From assembly GCF_009377175.1 (NCBI RefSeq), contig NZ_VJZD01000011.1, positions 1 through 64,000 on the forward strand: a stretch of DNA of 64,000 nt, written 5' to 3'. How positions within the stretch are numbered: the first letter of the stretch is position 1; every line of letters starts with the position of its first letter. Shown piece after piece: positions 40,700-49,185 of this stretch. The notes beneath the pieces were generated by a model, which saw only the letters and a list, made by a program, of their open reading frames with translations, made no database searches and was not told where the DNA came from. Made by a program: the position numbers and the translations under genes. This DNA is from Streptomyces adustus (lineage in GTDB: Bacteria; Actinomycetota; Actinomycetes; Streptomycetales; Streptomycetaceae).

Positions 40700-41692
40700 A
40701 TGCATGCGATCACGATTCCCGAAGCAGGCGGACCCGAGGCACTGGTGTGGGCCGAGGTCCCCGATCCCGTACCGGGCGAGGGCGAGGTGCTGGTCGAGGT
40801 GGTGGCCAGCGCCGTCAACCGCGCCGACATCATGCAGCGGCAGGGCCTCTACAACCCCCCGACGGGGGCGTCGCCGTACCCGGGCCTGGAGTGCTCCGGC
40901 CGGGTGGCCGCGATGGGCACCGGCGTCTCCGGCTGGAACATCGGCGACGAGGTCTGCGCACTGCTCGCGGGCGGCGGCTACGCCGAGAAGGTCGTCGTCC
41001 CGGCCGGCCAGCTGCTGCCCGTGCCCGAGGGGGTCGATCTGCGCCGGGCCGCGGCGCTGCCCGAGGTGGTCTGCACGGTCTGGTCGAACGTCTTCATGAT
41101 CGCCCACCTCCGTCCGGGCGAGACGCTGCTCGTGCACGGCGGTTCCAGCGGCATCGGCACGATGGCGATCCAGCTCGCCAAGGCCGTCGGGGCCAGGGTC
41201 GCGGTCACCGCGGGCAGCAAGGAGAAGCTGGACAGCTGCGCGGAACTCGGCGCGGACATCCTGATCAACTACCGGGAGCAGGACTTCGTCGCCGAGATCG
41301 AACGGGCCACGGGCGGCGCCGGCGCGGACGTCATCCTCGACAACATGGGCGCCAAGTACCTGGACCGCAACGTCCAGGCGCTCGCCGTCAACGGCCGCCT
41401 GGCGATCATCGGCATGCAGGGTGGCATCAAGGGCGAACTGAACATCGCCACCCTCCTCAACAAGCGTGCCGCGATCGCCGCGACCTCACTGCGGGCCCGC
41501 CCGCTGTCCGAGAAGACGGCGATCGTCGCGGCCGTGCGCGAACACGTCTGGCCGCTGATCTCGGCCGGCCGGGTGCGACCGGTCGTGGACCGCGAGATCC
41601 CCATGGACGAGGCACCCGCCGCTCACCGGGTCGTGGAGGAGAGCGGCCACATCGGAAAGGTGCTGCTGGTTCCGCCGCACCACGTGGTCTGA
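40700..41692 (+). CDS. NAD(P)H quinone oxidoreductase (zinc-independent MDR, PIG3-like)
   Basis: A 330-residue medium-chain reductase from ATG 40700; TAGCGT ends 7 nt before it, so the mRNA is probably leaderless. The N-terminal GroES-like domain includes SAVNRADIMQRQGLYNPP, typical of the PIG3 quinone oxidoreductase group, and zinc ligands are lacking. The nucleotide motif is VHGGSSGIGTMAIQLAKAVGA. It should reduce quinones or enones with NADPH. It is independent of the RCK gene upstream, which lies 66 bp away. Confidence 0.92.
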   Translation: MHAITIPEAGGPEALVWAEVPDPVPGEGEVLVEVVASAVNRADIMQRQGLYNPPTGASPYPGLECSGRVAAMGTGVSGWNIGDEVCALLAGGGYAEKVVVPAGQLLPVPEGVDLRRAAALPEVVCTVWSNVFMIAHLRPGETLLVHGGSSGIGTMAIQLAKAVGARVAVTAGSKEKLDSCAELGADILINYREQDFVAEIERATGGAGADVILDNMGAKYLDRNVQALAVNGRLAIIGMQGGIKGELNIATLLNKRAAIAATSLRARPLSEKTAIVAAVREHVWPLISAGRVRPVVDREIPMDEAPAAHRVVEESGHIGKVLLVPPHHVV

Positions 41693-41721
41693 CCGCTCCG
41701 CCGGACGTCCGGGCGGCGCGC

Positions 41722-42447
41722 TCAGCCGCGCCGCAGACGCAGGGCCACGAACGCGAGGCCGAAGCCGAGCCCGATCAGCATCAGGCCGCTGCCGAGCGGC
41801 AGGATCTGAAGAACGGGTTCGGGGGCGCTCCCGGTGCGCGCGACGGTCTGGTGCGCGGGATCTCCGGAGGGTGTGGCGGGTGTCAGACCGGCTTCCTGGG
41901 GCGCCCCGGTGGGCCGGCCGGCCGCCGAGGCGTCCGGGGCGGCGGAGGCACCGTCGTCGGCGTCCTCGTCCGAGCCGTCCGGATACAGCGCGTCCTGGTC
42001 GTCGCCCTCGATCCGCACCGCCGTGTCGTCCCGGCCTCCGGGCCGTTGCCGCCCCTCACCGGCCCGGCTGCCGGCCCGCTCGGGTTCCGAGGCGGACGCG
42101 GAGGCGGAGGCCGAAGCGGAGCCGGAGCTCGACGCGGAGGCCGACGGGGACGCGGACGCGGACGCGGAGTGATGCGCGGAGGTGTGCGCGGAGCCGTGCG
42201 AAGACGTGTGCGAGTACGTATGCGAGTACGTATGAGAGGACGTCGGTGCGGCGGGTGCGACCGGTGCCTCGGGTATCGGCGCCTCGGGTATCGGCGCCGC
42301 GGGTATGGGTGGGGCCGGAGCCGGCGAGGCCGCGCTGGGACGGACGCAGTCCGTCGCGTACGCCGGTCCGCCGCCGACCAGCCCACAGGCCAGTCCCCAC
42401 AGTCCGCACACGCCCACCGTGCGCCATATGTACCGCCTTGGAGTCAC
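41722..42447 (-). CDS. Secreted Ser/His/Ala-rich protein with sortase-like anchor signal
   Basis: A 241-residue protein from GTG 42447 with GGAGGGGG upstream. A signal peptide (VTPRRYIWRTVGVCGLW to AYA/TD, about residues 1-31) leads to Pro/Ala repeats (IPEAPIPEAPVAP), a low-complexity SHTYSHTY and SASASAS region, and an acidic segment. The C-terminus has the three-part sorting pattern: VARTG, a hydrophobic stretch (ILPLGSGLMLIGLGFGLAF) and a basic tail RLRRG. VARTG is close to LAXTG, the class E sortase motif, so this may be a substrate of the sortases at 6460-9752. Function is unknown. Confidence 0.78.
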   Translation of the reverse strand: MTPRRYIWRTVGVCGLWGLACGLVGGGPAYATDCVRPSAASPAPAPPIPAAPIPEAPIPEAPVAPAAPTSSHTYSHTYSHTSSHGSAHTSAHHSASASASPSASASSSGSASASASASASEPERAGSRAGEGRQRPGGRDDTAVRIEGDDQDALYPDGSDEDADDGASAAPDASAAGRPTGAPQEAGLTPATPSGDPAHQTVARTGSAPEPVLQILPLGSGLMLIGLGFGLAFVALRLRRG

Positions 42448-42588
42448 GTCGGTGACCCCCTCCCGGTGCCCAGTCGTCGGATTGTCAAGATCGAGGCAAT
42501 CAGCGTCACACGGCGGGATGATCCGGGCATTCCGGGTTCGGCCGAGGGAGGGACGTGACGGGGTGTGGCGGTGCGAGAGAATGACGGC

Positions 42589-43134
42589 ATGGAGATGCCG
42601 AGCAACGAAAGGTCGCCGGAGAACGCCCAGAAGATCCTGGTCGTGGGTCAGGATGGCATGGCACTCGGTGGCACGGACGCGGATGACGACTCCCGCGAGA
42701 TCCCGGTGACGGAGATGGTGGAGCAGCCCGCGAAGGTCATGCGGATCGGCAGCATGATCAAGCAGCTGCTCGAGGAGGTGCGTGCGGCTCCGCTGGACGA
42801 GGCGAGCCGGGTCCGGCTCAAGGAGATCCACGCGAGCTCCGTGAAGGAGCTGGAGGACGGACTGGCTCCGGAGCTCGTCGAGGAACTGGAGCGGCTGTCC
42901 CTGCCGTTCGCGGACGAGGTGACCCCGAGCGACGCGGAACTGCGCATCGCGCAGGCTCAGTTGGTGGGCTGGCTGGAGGGCCTCTTCCACGGGATCCAGA
43001 CCACGTTGTTCGCCCAGCAGATGGCGGCCCGCGCCCAGTTGGAGCAGATGCGCCGCGCCCTTCCGCCGGGCGCGAGCCACGAGGGCATCGAGGACCCGCG
43101 CACGGTCGGCCGCACCGGCGGGCCGTATCTCTAG
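42589..43134 (+). CDS. bpa: Bacterial proteasome activator Bpa
   Basis: A 181-residue protein. ATG 42589 is used, with GAGAAT ending 6 nt before it (leaderless pattern); an upstream GTG at 42565 is an alternative. It matches the DUF2587/Bpa family: a central four-helix region (QPAKVMRIGSMIKQLLEEVR, LAPELVEELERLSLPF, AQAQLVGWLEGLFHGIQ) and a C-terminal tail ending GPYL, equivalent to the GQYL HbYX-like motif that docks in the 20S proteasome and opens its gate. It allows ATP-independent degradation of unfolded proteins. The proteasome genes are not in this window. Confidence 0.93.
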   Translation: MEMPSNERSPENAQKILVVGQDGMALGGTDADDDSREIPVTEMVEQPAKVMRIGSMIKQLLEEVRAAPLDEASRVRLKEIHASSVKELEDGLAPELVEELERLSLPFADEVTPSDAELRIAQAQLVGWLEGLFHGIQTTLFAQQMAARAQLEQMRRALPPGASHEGIEDPRTVGRTGGPYL

Positions 43135-43159
43135 ATCACCGGACGTGCAAGCACGCCGC

Positions 43160-43196
43160 GGCCCTGTTCCGGACCCGATGGTCCCGGAACAGGGCC
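43160..43196. terminator. Terminator between bpa and the kinase
   Basis: A 16-bp stem with a one-base bulge (43160-43175 with 43180-43196) and a 4-nt loop lies between convergent genes. Confidence 0.8.
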
Positions 43197-43224
43197 GGTT
43201 GCTTCTCCCGGGTTGGGACGCGGG

Positions 43225-44922
43225 TCAGGACGGGGGGTTGCCCGTCGAGACGGTGAGCGTGATCTCGGGTACCGCCTTGGGGTCGACGTCCGTGCCGGCC
43301 GGCGGGAACTGGTCCCGGACCGAGCCCTCGCCGTAGGTGTTCTCGTCGACTTCCGTGATCTTCCACTTCCAGCCGGCCGCCTGGAAGCACTCCTTGACCG
43401 ACTTGATGTACTTGAACTGGAAGTTGGGGAGCCGGACCTTGTCCGGGTCGTTGTACGACTCCTGCGGCTCGCTGCACTCCGTCGGGTCGATCGTCTTCGA
43501 GGTGTCCGGGCCGCGATAGCCCGCCACCTTGCCGTCCGAGGTCGACGCCGAGGACGAGGACGAGGACGAGGCGCTCGTGCTGCTCCCGCCCTGTCCTCCG
43601 TTGTCGTCGCCGTTGCCGTTCATGTTGAGGACCACGAGCAGACCGCCCACCGCGACGAGCGAGACGAGGATCGCCCCGACGACGACCGACCGGTTGCCGC
43701 CGCCGGAGGGCGCCTTGGCGGTCACGGTCTGCGGGGTGAGGTTGTACGGGGCCGGCGTGGACGGCCCGTGCTGTGCGCCGTACCCGGGCACCGGCGTCCC
43801 GTAGCCGCCCTGGTGCCCCTGGGGGGTCGGGTGCGTCTGCTGCGGGTAGCCGTAAGCCGGAGCCGGACCTGGCGGCGTCGGCGCCGGGGTGCCGTACGGG
43901 CCGGGCGGGGTCGGCTGGTACGGCGTCTGCACCGGGCCGGACGGCGCCGGAGCCGCCTGGTCGACCGGCGGGAACACCGCGGCACTGACACCCGCCCCGT
44001 TCGACGTCTGCGCCCCGGGGACGATGCTCGGCGCGGCCGCCTGGAGGGAGGCCGCCACCCGCAGGCACTCGTCGCGCATGGCGACGGCGGTCGGGAAGCG
44101 CTCGTTCGGGTTCTTCTTCAGCGCGCGGGCGATCAGCGCGTCCACCGCGGGCGGCAGCGCGCGGTTGATCGAGGAGGGAGCCACCGGCTCCTCCTGGACA
44201 TGCGCGTACGCGATCGCGAGCGGCGAGTCCGCCTCGAACGGCAGCCGCCCGGTGACCAGCTGGAACAGCATGATGCCGACCGAGTACAGGTCGCTGCGCG
44301 CGTCCACGCCCCGGCCGAGGGCCTGCTCGGGGGAGAGGTACTGCGGGGTGCCGACGACCATGCCGGTCTGCGTCATGGAGGTGACACCGGACTGCATGGC
44401 GCGGGCGATGCCGAAGTCCATCACCTTGACGACGCCGCGCTTGGTCACCATCACGTTGCCGGGCTTGATGTCACGGTGGACCAGCCCCATCTCGTGGCTG
44501 ATCTCCAGCGCCGCGAGCACGTCCGCGGTGACCTTCAGGGCCTTGTCGGCGGGCATCGCGCCGAGCGTGCGGACGTCCTCGTCCAGGACCGACCCGAGCG
44601 GGCGGCCCTCGACGTACTCCATGACGATGTACGGGGTCGTCGTCCCGTCGACGTCGTCCTCGCCGGTGTCGAAGACGGAGACGATGTTGGTGTGGGTGAG
44701 CTTGGCCACGGCCTGGGCCTCGCGGCGGAAGCGCTCGCGGAAGGCCTGCTCCCGGCCCAGCTCGGTGTGCAGGGTCTTCACCGCGACCTGACGGTCGAGC
44801 ACGGCGTCGTAGGCGAGGTGCACGGAGGCCATGCCGCCTTCGCCGAGCAAGTCGCGCAGCTGATAGCGGCCGCCGGCGAGGGCCCGCCCCGCATACCGGC
44901 CGTTCGCCCCGTCCTGGCTCAT
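43225..44922 (-). CDS. Receptor Ser/Thr kinase with one degenerate PASTA-like domain
   Basis: A 565-residue protein; ATG 44922 (MSQDGANGRYAGRALAGG) is preferred, with an alternative ATG at 44979. The kinase domain (about residues 20-280) has LGEGGMASVHL, VAVKTL, HRDIKPGNVMV and DFGIAR. A long Pro/Tyr/Gly linker precedes a membrane helix (VVVGAILVSLVAVGGLLVVL) and a short Ser-rich extracellular stalk. The ectodomain ends in a cysteine-containing PASTA-like module (RLPNFQFKYIKSVKECFQAAGW). It is divergent from another kinase; ligand and substrates are unknown. Confidence 0.92.
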   Translation of the reverse strand: MSQDGANGRYAGRALAGGRYQLRDLLGEGGMASVHLAYDAVLDRQVAVKTLHTELGREQAFRERFRREAQAVAKLTHTNIVSVFDTGEDDVDGTTTPYIVMEYVEGRPLGSVLDEDVRTLGAMPADKALKVTADVLAALEISHEMGLVHRDIKPGNVMVTKRGVVKVMDFGIARAMQSGVTSMTQTGMVVGTPQYLSPEQALGRGVDARSDLYSVGIMLFQLVTGRLPFEADSPLAIAYAHVQEEPVAPSSINRALPPAVDALIARALKKNPNERFPTAVAMRDECLRVAASLQAAAPSIVPGAQTSNGAGVSAAVFPPVDQAAPAPSGPVQTPYQPTPPGPYGTPAPTPPGPAPAYGYPQQTHPTPQGHQGGYGTPVPGYGAQHGPSTPAPYNLTPQTVTAKAPSGGGNRSVVVGAILVSLVAVGGLLVVLNMNGNGDDNGGQGGSSTSASSSSSSSASTSDGKVAGYRGPDTSKTIDPTECSEPQESYNDPDKVRLPNFQFKYIKSVKECFQAAGWKWKITEVDENTYGEGSVRDQFPPAGTDVDPKAVPEITLTVSTGNPPS

Positions 44923-45254
44923 CTCCGCTTTTCCCCCATAGCCGTCGGCGCCGTGACCGTCGTTGATCGAATGACCCATTCTCGGCCAAGTCTGCCCCAG
45001 GGCACGGACACGTCAAGCTCGGTGCCCGTTCCGTGACCGTACGCGAAAGAAGCGTCGCGCAAGCGTTACAGGTGTCGAACCGGCTGCGCACAGGATTTGC
45101 GCGACAGCGCGTGCTACGGCTTTGATGGCCGATCCGTCCTCGGCCGATCGAGGGGGTCGCCCCGGACCGGAGGCTTGCGCCGAGGCTGTAGCGTGGCCGA
45201 CGGAGACCGTGACAACACCGCGCGCACCGCGGGCAGAAACGACGGCGAGGACCG
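44923..45254. other. Divergent promoter region between two receptor kinases
   Basis: This 332-bp region holds the starts of both kinases. It has an AT-richer core (about 45040-45130) likely to contain both promoters. No clear palindrome is seen. Confidence 0.55.
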
Positions 45255-46826
45255 ATGGCACAGCAGCAGCGCGCCCAGGGCCCGTCCGACCCCGAGGCGA
45301 CTGGCGGCGGAATGTCAGATGCGCCGGAGTTGTGGGGAAACGGCGGACTGGTGGGGGACGGTCGGTACCGGCTCACCCACAGACTGGGCCGGGGCGGAAT
45401 GGCCGAGGTGTTCGCGGCCGAGGACGTACGGCTCGGGCGCACCGTCGCCGTCAAGCTGCTGCGCGCCGACCTCGCCGAGGACCCGACCTCCAAGGCCCGC
45501 TTCACGCGTGAGGCGCAGTCGGTGGCCGGCCTGAACCACCACGCGATCGTCGCCGTGTACGACTCCGGCGAGGACATCGTGGGCGGCCAGTCGGTGCCGT
45601 ACATCGTGATGGAGCTGGTCGAGGGCCGCACCATCCGCGATCTGCTGATCGACGCCGAGGCGCCGGGGCCCGAGCAGGCGCTGATCATCGTCTCCGGGGT
45701 GCTGGAGGCGCTCGCCTACTCGCACCAGCACGGCATCGTGCACCGTGACATCAAGCCGGCGAACGTCATCATCACCGACAACGGCGCCGTGAAGGTGATG
45801 GACTTCGGCATCGCCCGCGCCCTGCACGGGGCGTCGACGACGATGACGCAGACCGGCATGGTCATGGGCACCCCGCAGTACCTCTCCCCCGAGCAGGCGC
45901 TGGGCAAGGCCGTCGACTACCGCTCCGACCTGTACGCGACGGGCTGCCTGCTGTACGAACTCCTCGCGCTGCGTCCGCCGTTCATCGGCGAGACCCCGCT
46001 GTCGGTGGTCTACCAGCACGTCCAGGACATCCCTACGCCGCCGTCCGAGCACGCCGACGCCGCGCCGCCGGAGCTCGACGGGCTCGTCATGCGCTCGCTC
46101 GCCAAGGACCCCGACGACCGGTTCCAGACGGCGGAGGAGATGCGCGGCCTGGTCCAGTACGGCCTCCAGATGCTGTACGACCAGGGCAGCCACACCGGCA
46201 CCTGGAACACCGGCCCGGTACAGGCGCACGACGGCCGGCACGTCCCGTCGGCCGGATACGCGAACACGACCGTGCTGCCGCACGGCGGCGACGGCTCCGG
46301 CACCACGATGATCCCGCAGCCGATCCTGCCGCCCGGGTACGGCAGCGGTGACGACGGCGGTTTCGAGGGGCACGGCAACCGGGGCAGCGGCCGCGGCAAG
46401 CTGTGGATCCTCGCCGTCCTCGCGGTGATCGCCGTCGCGGCGGGCGTCGCACTGGCGCAGTACTCCGGTGGCGGCACCGGAACCGGCTCCGGCACCACGC
46501 CGCCGCCGACCGTCTCGCACTCCGCCGTGGACGACAAGGCCAGCGAGACCCCGAGCGACGACACCGCCGACGACTCCTCGGACAACTCGTCGAACGACGA
46601 CCAGGGCAACGGCTCGCACTACAAGCCGTCGTACACGCCGTCGTGGTCGCCGTCCGCGACCGCCTCCAGCGAGCCGTCGTACGAGCCGACCGACGACCCG
46701 ACCACCGGCGACGACCCGACGGGCGACCCGACGCAGTCGGCATCGAACCCGTCCACCCCCGCGGTCCCGACCGACGGCGGCACGGACGCCGGCGGCGCCA
46801 CGGACGGGGCGGCGGGCGGCTTCTGA
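45255..46826 (+). CDS. Receptor-type Ser/Thr kinase without PASTA domains
   Basis: A 523-residue protein from ATG 45255 with GGCGAGGA upstream. The kinase domain (about residues 37-300) has LGRGGMAEVF, VAVKLL, HRDIKPANVII and DFGIAR. A linker and membrane helix (LWILAVLAVIAVAAGVALA, about 380-398) lead to a 120-residue Ser/Thr/Asp/Pro-rich ectodomain with no folded domain or PASTA repeat. Such an ectodomain suggests a wall-spanning sensor or a tether. Paired divergently with the kinase at 43225, with which it may share substrates. Confidence 0.92.
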   Translation: MAQQQRAQGPSDPEATGGGMSDAPELWGNGGLVGDGRYRLTHRLGRGGMAEVFAAEDVRLGRTVAVKLLRADLAEDPTSKARFTREAQSVAGLNHHAIVAVYDSGEDIVGGQSVPYIVMELVEGRTIRDLLIDAEAPGPEQALIIVSGVLEALAYSHQHGIVHRDIKPANVIITDNGAVKVMDFGIARALHGASTTMTQTGMVMGTPQYLSPEQALGKAVDYRSDLYATGCLLYELLALRPPFIGETPLSVVYQHVQDIPTPPSEHADAAPPELDGLVMRSLAKDPDDRFQTAEEMRGLVQYGLQMLYDQGSHTGTWNTGPVQAHDGRHVPSAGYANTTVLPHGGDGSGTTMIPQPILPPGYGSGDDGGFEGHGNRGSGRGKLWILAVLAVIAVAAGVALAQYSGGGTGTGSGTTPPPTVSHSAVDDKASETPSDDTADDSSDNSSNDDQGNGSHYKPSYTPSWSPSATASSEPSYEPTDDPTTGDDPTGDPTQSASNPSTPAVPTDGGTDAGGATDGAAGGF

Positions 46827-46910
46827 CCCGCTTCCGGCCTGCCTGACGGCAACCGGCTACGCGCGCGTGGACCCGAGGACCGGGTGCACGCGCGCGTCGC
46901 GTCGGGCCCG

Positions 46911-46930
46911 CGTGCGGACCGGTCCGCACG
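46911..46930. terminator. Palindromic hairpin between convergent genes
   Basis: CGTGCGGACC joined to GGTCCGCACG is a perfect 20-bp palindrome extended by imperfect GGGCCCG/CGGGGCCC pairing outside. Its location between two convergent genes suggests termination for both; the palindrome has no free loop, so evidence is moderate. Confidence 0.5.
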
Positions 46931-46961
46931 CGCCGGGGCCCGCGGTCGGGCCGTCCGGCAC

Positions 46962-48014
46962 TCACCCCGCGAACGCCTCGCACACCGCGTCGTACTCCCG
47001 GGTCCACCACATCACGAGCGCCGAGGCCGCCGGGAACTGCGGATCCGCGCGGGTGTCGCCCCGCTCGTAGTGCCAGCGCAGCATCCAGAAGTCGTTCAGA
47101 CGCTCCCACCACACCCGGTGGACGGCCGCGGCGAGCTCCGAGGGGGTGGCGCCCGCCGAGCGGCGGTAGGCGCGCGCGTAGGCCCGCGCCTTCGGCAGGT
47201 CCAGGGCGCCCACCGGACGGACGAAGAAGATCGCGGCGGCGCGTACGGCCTCCTCGGCGCGGGGCTGCACGCCCAGGCGGTCCCAGTCGACGATCGCGGC
47301 CGGGGCGTCGCCCTTGTAGAGCAGGTTGAACGGATGGAAGTCGCCGTGCACCCAGCCCACCGAGGCCCCGCGCGGCGGCCGCCGGTCCGCGTGCCGTTCC
47401 AGCAGGGCGCGCCGTTCCAGCAACCGATGCCGGGCCAGTTCGTCGAAGGAGTCGGCGGGGCGGTGCCGACTCACCCGGGTGAGCAGATCGTCGATCAGGG
47501 CGAACGTGGAGTCCGGGTCGGCGCTCTCCACGGGATGGGGACTCGTCGCGGGGCGGGTGCGCCCCTTCGGCGGCATCACATGCTCCAGACAGGCGTGTAC
47601 GGCCCCCAGGAGCCCGCCGAGACGTGCGCACTGGCCGGTGGTCAGCTGGCCGCCGTGGCGGTGGCGGCCGTCGATCCAGGGGTGCAGGGCGTAGGCGTGG
47701 CCGCCGACCACGGCGACGGTGCGCCCGTCGCGGCCGGTCAGCGGCGGGGCCACCGGGACGCCCAGGTCCGCCAGGCGCTGGGTGGCCCGGTGCCGGCGCT
47801 CGATCGCGGCCGGGTCGGCGGTGTCGGGGTCGAAGTGATGCTTGAGGAAGTAGCGGCCGCGGGTGGTGCACAGGCGGTAGCCGCGGTTCAGCAGCCCTTG
47901 GTCGACGGGCTGGCAGGCGAGGGCGGACCCGGCGGCGTACTGGCGCAGAAGGGCGCTCAACGGTGGCGACGGGGGCGCGTGAGGTGCGGGGGGTGGTACG
48001 GAAGGGCGCGGCAC
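46962..48014 (-). CDS. Aminoglycoside phosphotransferase-fold kinase
   Basis: A 350-residue protein from GTG 48014; TAGCAT ends 7 nt before the start on the minus strand, predicting a leaderless mRNA. The APH/choline kinase fold shows QGLLNRGYRLCTTRGRYFLKHH (nucleotide site), the catalytic loop VHGDFHPFNLLY and the metal site IVDWDRLG. It should phosphorylate a small hydroxylated substrate such as a sugar or homoserine. Nothing in context points to antibiotic resistance, so the substrate is left open. Confidence 0.85.
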   Translation of the reverse strand: MPRPSVPPPAPHAPPSPPLSALLRQYAAGSALACQPVDQGLLNRGYRLCTTRGRYFLKHHFDPDTADPAAIERRHRATQRLADLGVPVAPPLTGRDGRTVAVVGGHAYALHPWIDGRHRHGGQLTTGQCARLGGLLGAVHACLEHVMPPKGRTRPATSPHPVESADPDSTFALIDDLLTRVSRHRPADSFDELARHRLLERRALLERHADRRPPRGASVGWVHGDFHPFNLLYKGDAPAAIVDWDRLGVQPRAEEAVRAAAIFFVRPVGALDLPKARAYARAYRRSAGATPSELAAAVHRVWWERLNDFWMLRWHYERGDTRADPQFPAASALVMWWTREYDAVCEAFAG

Positions 48015-48170
48015 GCGGCAGATGCTAGGGCACCGAGCAAGGCTGTGAGCTGGGCGTTGTCACAGTAAGTCGCGGTCAGTCGCTTGTGGTCACATAGTGT
48101 GCTCGAACCGGTCCCGGCGGTCGTCGAGGGAGGCCGGGACGGGGTCGGGACGATCACCGCGCACGCGTGT

Positions 48171-48830
48171 TCACTCTTTCCCGGCCTGGGTCCGGGCCAC
48201 GAAGGCGGCGGCCTGGGAGCGCCGCTGCATCTCGAGTTTCGCCAGCAGACCCGAGACGTAGTTCTTGATCGTCTTTTCGGCGAGATGCAGCCGCTCGCCG
48301 ATCTGGCGATTGGTGAGTCCCTCGCCGATCAGGTCGAGAATCCTGCGCTCCTGCTCGGTCAGCCGCGCGAGCCGGTCGTCGGCCTCGGCCTGTCCGCCCT
48401 CGCGCAGACGCTCGCGCACGCGCGCGGCGGCCTGCGGATCGATCAGCGACCTCCCGGCGGCGACCTCACGGACGGCGGTCAGCAGCTCGTTGCCCCGGAT
48501 GGCCTTCAGCACATAGCCGGAGGCACCCGCCATGATCGCGTCCAGCAGGGCCTCGTCGTCCGCGAACGAGGTCAGCATCAGGCAGCCGACGGAGTCGTCC
48601 CCGGACCGGACCTCCCGGCACACCTCCACCCCACTGCCGTCCGGCAGCCGCACGTCGAGGACCGCCACGTCCGGCCGGGTGGCCGGAATTCGCGCCAGGG
48701 CCTCGGCGGCCGTACCGGCCTCGCCGACCACCTCGATGTCGTCCTCGACCGAGAGCATCTCGTGCACCCCACGGCGCACCACCTCGTGGTCATCGAGGAG
48801 GAAGACCCTGATTTTTCCCTTTTCGTGCAC
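48171..48830 (-). CDS. NarL/FixJ-family response regulator (DevR-like), no adjacent kinase
   Basis: A 219-residue protein from GTG 48830 ([16 protein letters not shown]). The receiver domain has the DD pair, the phospho-accepting Asp in [10 protein letters not shown], Thr in [11 protein letters not shown] and Lys in YVLKAI. The C-terminal LuxR-type HTH reads [37 protein letters not shown]. No histidine kinase gene flanks it, so it is an orphan here. It faces the second 2-oxoacid dehydrogenase operon, and inverted repeats at 48842 and 48941 lie in the shared promoter region. Confidence 0.93.
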   Translation of the reverse strand: MHEKGKIRVFLLDDHEVVRRGVHEMLSVEDDIEVVGEAGTAAEALARIPATRPDVAVLDVRLPDGSGVEVCREVRSGDDSVGCLMLTSFADDEALLDAIMAGASGYVLKAIRGNELLTAVREVAAGRSLIDPQAAARVRERLREGGQAEADDRLARLTEQERRILDLIGEGLTNRQIGERLHLAEKTIKNYVSGLLAKLEMQRRSQAAAFVARTQAGKE

Positions 48831-48841
48831 CCGGTCAGTTT

Positions 48842-48869
48842 CCCACGTCAGCTCTTCCCGTGACGTGGG
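48842..48869. promoter_or_regulatory. Spaced inverted repeat before the response regulator
   Basis: CCCACGTCA (48842-48850) and TGACGTGGG (48861-48869) are perfect 9-bp arms separated by 10 bp, starting 12 bp upstream of the response-regulator start codon. The layout suits a LuxR/NarL dimer site or a leader hairpin; which it is cannot be told from sequence. Confidence 0.5.
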
Positions 48870-48940
48870 TGACCGGGATAACGTGCCGTTGCTCCGGCCT
48901 CCTGCAAGGCTGTGACCAGCGACCTTCCCGTCCATCCCGA

Positions 48941-48962
48941 TTTACTTGGAAATCCAAGCAAA
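48941..48962. promoter_or_regulatory. 22-bp inverted repeat upstream of the second E1alpha gene
   Basis: Two 10-bp arms (TTTACTTGGA and TCCAAGCAAA, one mismatch) flank a central AA. It is the most AT-rich part of the divergent region, about 225 bp before the E1alpha start and 111 bp before the response-regulator start. It is a likely operator for an unidentified regulator. Confidence 0.6.
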
Positions 48963-49047
48963 ATCGCAGGTCAGGAGGGGTTTCACAGAAATGTGGAGCA
49001 CTGGGTAACGTGACTGTTGCAGGGCGCTCGCCGGGGCACCTGTCACG

Positions 49048-49128
49048 CCTGTTCCCGGCCGAGTGGCACCCACCCCGTGCACGGGTGCCGGAACAGGTGA
49101 GCCGCTCCCTCCGGCTCCAAAAAGGAGC
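49048..49128 (+). promoter_or_regulatory. Structured 5' leader of the E1alpha mRNA
   Basis: The leader can fold into a long hairpin: CCTGTTCC (49048-49055) pairs with GGAACAGG (49090-49097), enclosing GGCACCC (49065-49071) paired with GGGTGCC (49083-49089). A second hairpin GCTCC-AAAAA-GGAGC (49114-49128) follows, then GGGGGGAACCC. The gene start is 57 nt further on. It may be a cis-regulatory RNA; I cannot assign it to a known riboswitch class. Confidence 0.45.
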
Positions 49129-49185
49129 AGGGGGGAACCCAGCCTGCCGGCAACCCCGGGGGCCGGACCGACGGAGGAGCTACAC

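Noticed and set aside
41645-41665. ACCACGTGGT-like palindrome at the end of the quinone reductase gene
   Set aside because: It shares only CACGTG with parS and lies in coding sequence; no support for ParB binding.
46962-48014. Aminoglycoside resistance gene
   Set aside because: The APH fold is shared by many small-molecule kinases; no antibiotic cluster or mobile element is nearby, so resistance is not supported.
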